Assembly (NCBI RefSeq): GCF_016887565.1
Contig: NZ_CP069396.1
Span: 8,414,001-8,478,000, forward strand
Origin: Archangium violaceum
GTDB lineage: Bacteria > Myxococcota > Myxococcia > Myxococcales > Myxococcaceae
DNA: 64,000 nt
Direction: 5' to 3'
The notes beneath the pieces are model-generated. The model made no database searches and was not told where the DNA came from. It saw only the letters and a program-made list of their open reading frames with translations. Shown here in pieces: positions 59,378-64,000 of the stretch (its first letter is position 1; each line of letters begins with the position of its first letter). A program made the translations under genes and the position numbers.

Positions 59378-59926
59378 GTGGCGAATCAGCCCAGGTGGCC
59401 CATGATCTCCCTCGCCCTCAACACCGGCCTGCGCATCGGCGAGCTGGCCGCGCGCTCCTGGGACTGCGTGGACATGGCCTCCGGGCGGCTGCTGGTGAAG
59501 CGCAACGTCTTCCGGGTGCACCTCGGCACTCCGAAGGGCGGGCGCGAGCGAGAGGTGCCGCTCAACGAGCGGGCGCTGAAGGCCCTACGGGACTACCCCC
59601 GGCGCATCGACACGCCATGGGTGTTCCCCCAGCGGGACGGCGGCTTCATCCGCAATCCCCAGCACACCTGCGCGGAGGCCATCCTCCGGAACGCGGAGCG
59701 GGCGGGCATCCGGCCCATCGGGTGGCACACGCTGCGCCACACCTTCGCGAGCCACCTCGCCATGCGTGGGGTGCCGCTCAAGGCCATCCAGGAGCTGATG
59801 GGGCACGCCACCATCGAGATGACGATGCGCTACGCACACCTGAGCCCGGACGTGAAGAAGGACGCGGTGCGGGCCCTCGACGTGCGCCCCAACGGCACAT
59901 TGACGGCACATATACAGGAGGCGTAG
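59378..59926 (+). pseudogene. 5'-truncated tyrosine integrase
   Basis: 182 codons that make an almost complete catalytic domain: Arg in NTGLRIGEL, Lys in TPKGGRE, HTLRHTF (H-x-x-R), MGHATIEMT (His) and MRYAH (nucleophile Tyr). The arm-binding and core-binding N-terminal domains (~180 aa) are missing and are not encoded upstream in any frame, so the protein is probably inactive. It ends 54 bp from the tRNA-Leu gene, the usual place for the integrase of a tRNA-targeting island. Confidence 0.85.
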
Positions 59927-59937
59927 CCCGGAAAATG

Positions 59938-59970
59938 AAAAAGCCCCCGAGTCACTTGGACTCGGAGGCT
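59938..59970 (-). terminator. tRNA-Leu terminator
   Basis: Read on the minus strand: AGCCTCCGAGTC, loop CAAGT, GACTCGGGGGCT (12-bp stem, one mismatch), then TTTTT. It sits 10 nt after the tRNA 3' end. Confidence 0.9.
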
Positions 59971-59999
59971 CTTTCGGAGTGCCCAGGGCGGGATTCGAA
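59938..59999. repeat. Direct repeat: tRNA-Leu 3' end plus terminator (candidate attR)
   Basis: The intact partner of the copy at 27790-27850. It comprises the T-arm and 3' acceptor strand of tRNA-Leu and its terminator. The two copies flank about 32 kb. Confidence 0.75.
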
Positions 60000-60061
60000 C
60001 CCGCACACCTTTCGGCGCCACCCCCTCAAGATGGTGTGTCTACCAGTTCCACCACCTGGGC
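59980..60061 (-). tRNA. tRNA-Leu (anticodon GAG)
   Basis: 82 nt. Acceptor arms GCCCAGG / CCTGGGC pair perfectly, with discriminator A and no encoded CCA. The long variable arm (class II) and D-arm GTGGAACTGGTAGACAC fit tRNA-Leu. The anticodon stem CCATC/GGTGG encloses loop TTGAGGG, giving GAG. T-arm GCGGGTTCGAATCCCGC. It lies after secG, as leuU does in E. coli. Its 3' part is duplicated at 27.8 kb. Confidence 0.95.
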
Positions 60062-60114
60062 TTTTCCTCCGCGGCCCCTACCGCCGTGCCGCGTCGGCAA
60101 CTTCGACGCGGCCT

Positions 60115-60142
60115 CTAGTACCACGAACCGCGCCTTGTGCAA
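60115..60142 (-). promoter_or_regulatory. Candidate promoter of tRNA-Leu
   Basis: On the minus strand TTGCAC, 16-bp spacer, TACTAG; the predicted start is about 45 bp before the tRNA. Confidence 0.5.
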
Positions 60143-60163
60143 CATTGATTTTTAACCGCATCG

Positions 60164-60188
60164 CCATCCGGCTTCTTCCGCCGGATGG
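60164..60188 (-). terminator. Hairpin after secG
   Basis: Stem CCATCCGGC / GCCGGATGG with a 7-nt loop, 13 bp past the secG stop. No T-run follows, so it is a weak terminator or processing site between secG and tRNA-Leu. Confidence 0.45.
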
Positions 60189-60200
60189 CCGCCCGCCTGG

Positions 60201-60674
60201 CTACGGAGCGGGAGGGGCCGCCGGAGTCTCCGCCGGCCGCGGCGTCTCCACCGTGCTCGGCGTACCCGGGGCGTTCTGCTGCGCGGGAGCCGCACCCGAG
60301 GAAGGCGCCGCCTCCTGCGGATTGGCCGGAGGAATCTGGCCCGCCGGAGGTGCCCCGCTGCCAGGCTGCGCCGTGCCCTGCTGCGGCACCGCCGGCGCCT
60401 GCTGCTGCGCCGCCGGCTGCGCCACCGAGCCCGCCGCCACCGAGGTGCGCATGCCCACGAAGGACAGGCCCAGCGACGTCAGGAAGAACAGCGCCGCGCA
60501 GATGCCCGTCACCTTGCTCAGGAAGGTCGTCGCACCGCGCCCACCGAATGCACTCGTCGCCGCACCGCCACCCAGGGCAGAGCCCATGCCCGCGTCCTTC
60601 CCGGGCTGCAACAGGATGACGAAGATCATGAACACGCACAGGAGGACGTGCACGATCGTCACGAAGGTCAACAT
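60201..60674 (-). CDS. secG: Preprotein translocase subunit SecG
   Basis: 157 aa. Two transmembrane helices (about 4-23 and 53-74) with the SecG loop LLQPGKDAGMGSALGGGA between them. Residues 80-157 are a Pro/Ala/Gln-rich disordered tail, longer than in E. coli SecG (110 aa), as is common in myxobacteria. It forms the SecYEG channel's third subunit. It is the last protein gene of the gap-pgk-tpiA-secG unit. Confidence 0.93.
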   Translation of the reverse strand: MLTFVTIVHVLLCVFMIFVILLQPGKDAGMGSALGGGAATSAFGGRGATTFLSKVTGICAALFFLTSLGLSFVGMRTSVAAGSVAQPAAQQQAPAVPQQGTAQPGSGAPPAGQIPPANPQEAAPSSGAAPAQQNAPGTPSTVETPRPAETPAAPPAP

Positions 60675-60756
60675 GCTTTAAACTCTTCTTTCCGGTCCTG
60701 GATGAAAGGCCGCGCAGCCTAACCGAACGGCCCTGGCGGTGACAATCTTCCTGCGA

Positions 60757-61530
60757 TCAGACCCCGCCCCGGATGATCGCCAAGAAGTCCGCCGCCTTCA
60801 GGCTCGCCCCACCCACCAGCGCCCCGTCCACGTCCGCCTGCCCCATCAGCTCCGCCGCGTTGTCCGGCTTCACGCTCCCGCCGTACTGGATGCGCACCTG
60901 CTCCGCCGTGCCCCGGTCGTACAGCCGGCCGAGCTGCTCGCGCAGGGCCCGGTGCACCTCCTGCGCCTGGGCGCTCGTGGCCGTCCGGCCCGTCCCAATG
61001 GCCCACACCGGCTCGTACGCCAGCACGAAGCCCGCCACCTCGGCCGCCGAAAAGCCCTTCAGCGCCCCCGCCACCTGCCGCTCCACCACCTCCAGGGTAC
61101 GGTTGGCCTCGCGCTCGGCCAGCGTCTCGCCCACGCAGATGATGGGCTTCATCCCCGCGCCCAGCACCGCCTTCGTGCGCTTGTTCACCGTCTCGTCCGT
61201 CTCGCCGAAGTACTGCCGGCGCTCCGAGTGGCCGAGGATGACGTAGGCGCACCCCACGTCCTTCAGCATCGCCGCGGACACCTCGCCGGTGTACGCGCCG
61301 CTGGCCTCCCAGTGGCAGTTCTGGGCCGCCAGCTTCAGGGGGGAGCCCTCCAGCTCCTTCGCCACCGCCTGCAGCGAGACGAAGGGAGGCGCCAGGGCGA
61401 TCTCCACCCGGTCTCCCGGAATCGAGGCCACCAGCCCCTTCAGCTCGCGCACCAGCGCGAGCCCCTCGGGGATGGTCTTGTTCATCTTCCAGTTACCGGC
61501 GATGAGCTTGCGTCGCGCCTGTGCCGCCAT
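60757..61530 (-). CDS. tpiA: Triosephosphate isomerase
   Basis: 257 aa, usual length. Active-site motifs: N-K pair in AGNWKMNKT (substrate-binding Asn and Lys), ILGHSERR (catalytic His), [10 protein letters not shown] (catalytic Glu) and the phosphate loop GGSVKPDN. It interconverts dihydroxyacetone phosphate and glyceraldehyde 3-phosphate. It lies 33 nt after pgk in the glycolytic operon. Confidence 0.97.
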   Translation of the reverse strand: MAAQARRKLIAGNWKMNKTIPEGLALVRELKGLVASIPGDRVEIALAPPFVSLQAVAKELEGSPLKLAAQNCHWEASGAYTGEVSAAMLKDVGCAYVILGHSERRQYFGETDETVNKRTKAVLGAGMKPIICVGETLAEREANRTLEVVERQVAGALKGFSAAEVAGFVLAYEPVWAIGTGRTATSAQAQEVHRALREQLGRLYDRGTAEQVRIQYGGSVKPDNAAELMGQADVDGALVGGASLKAADFLAIIRGGV

Positions 61531-61563
61531 AGGACTCCCTCCCTGGGTGTTGTGTGCGGGGGA

Positions 61564-62751
<1,188 letters not shown>

Positions 62752-62783
62752 CTCGGTCCTCCCACTCGGAACGCGAACTGCGA

Positions 62784-63941
<1,158 letters not shown>

Positions 63942-64000
63942 TCAGGAGCAGCAACAGAGATGAAATGGACGCGGTTCCCCCGCTCGCCCGGCAGCCGCAG

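Overview
The window is very GC-rich with GTG/TTG starts, dense ATGA/GTGA overlaps, lipoprotein genes and several myxobacterial family types (DUF2381 proteins, SitA-like toxin lipoproteins, Imm11/SuFu-like immunity proteins, many Ser/Thr kinases). This points to a myxobacterium, most likely of the suborder Cystobacterineae. That is inferred from gene families; no rRNA is present.

Region by region. (1) 1-4.1 kb: envelope and secreted proteins, namely a small periplasmic protein, a subtilase lipoprotein, a membrane-anchored PKD protein and an exported protein. (2) 4.2-14.7 kb: a sugar locus with a UDP-sugar pyrophosphorylase, galK and two divergent GH43 lipoproteins, followed by a complete ytfQ-ytfR-ytfT-yjfF-type importer (galactofuranose/galactose). 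(3) 14.8-27.7 kb, minus strand: a tightly coupled six-gene BREX-like operon, pglZ-brxL-brxA-like-brxB-like-methylase-pglY/brxC. It combines BREX parts usually found in different subtypes. (4) 27.8-60.0 kb: a genomic island. It is bounded by a ~60 bp duplication of the 3' end of tRNA-Leu(GAG) plus its terminator, and it has a 5'-truncated tyrosine integrase next to the intact tRNA. (5) 60.0-63.8 kb: the core block gap-pgk-tpiA-secG followed by tRNA-Leu(GAG). The secG-tRNA-Leu(GAG) adjacency is also found in E. coli.

The island has two parts. At 28.1-46.1 kb are two paralogous copies of a kin-discrimination-like module: lipoprotein toxin, immunity gene, XRE regulator, degenerate kinase, DUF2381 protein and receptor kinase. 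The copies are separated by an IS66 element and a truncated DDE transposase. The two toxins share a scaffold but have different C-terminal domains, and a fossil immunity tail lies beside the second pair. At 46.8-59.3 kb is an eight-gene minus-strand operon: HTH regulator, UvrD-like helicase, PD-(D/E)XK nuclease, type III modification methylase, type III Res helicase-nuclease with a C-terminal S24/LexA-like domain, and a three-gene ABC-three-component (ABC-3C) set (Mrr-like nuclease, middle component, zinc-hook ATPase). Almost every junction overlaps, suggesting one composite defence system.

The strongest candidates for new biology are that composite operon, the hybrid BREX locus, and the paired toxin cassettes with evidence of cassette turnover. 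No CRISPR array, rRNA or complete prophage is seen.
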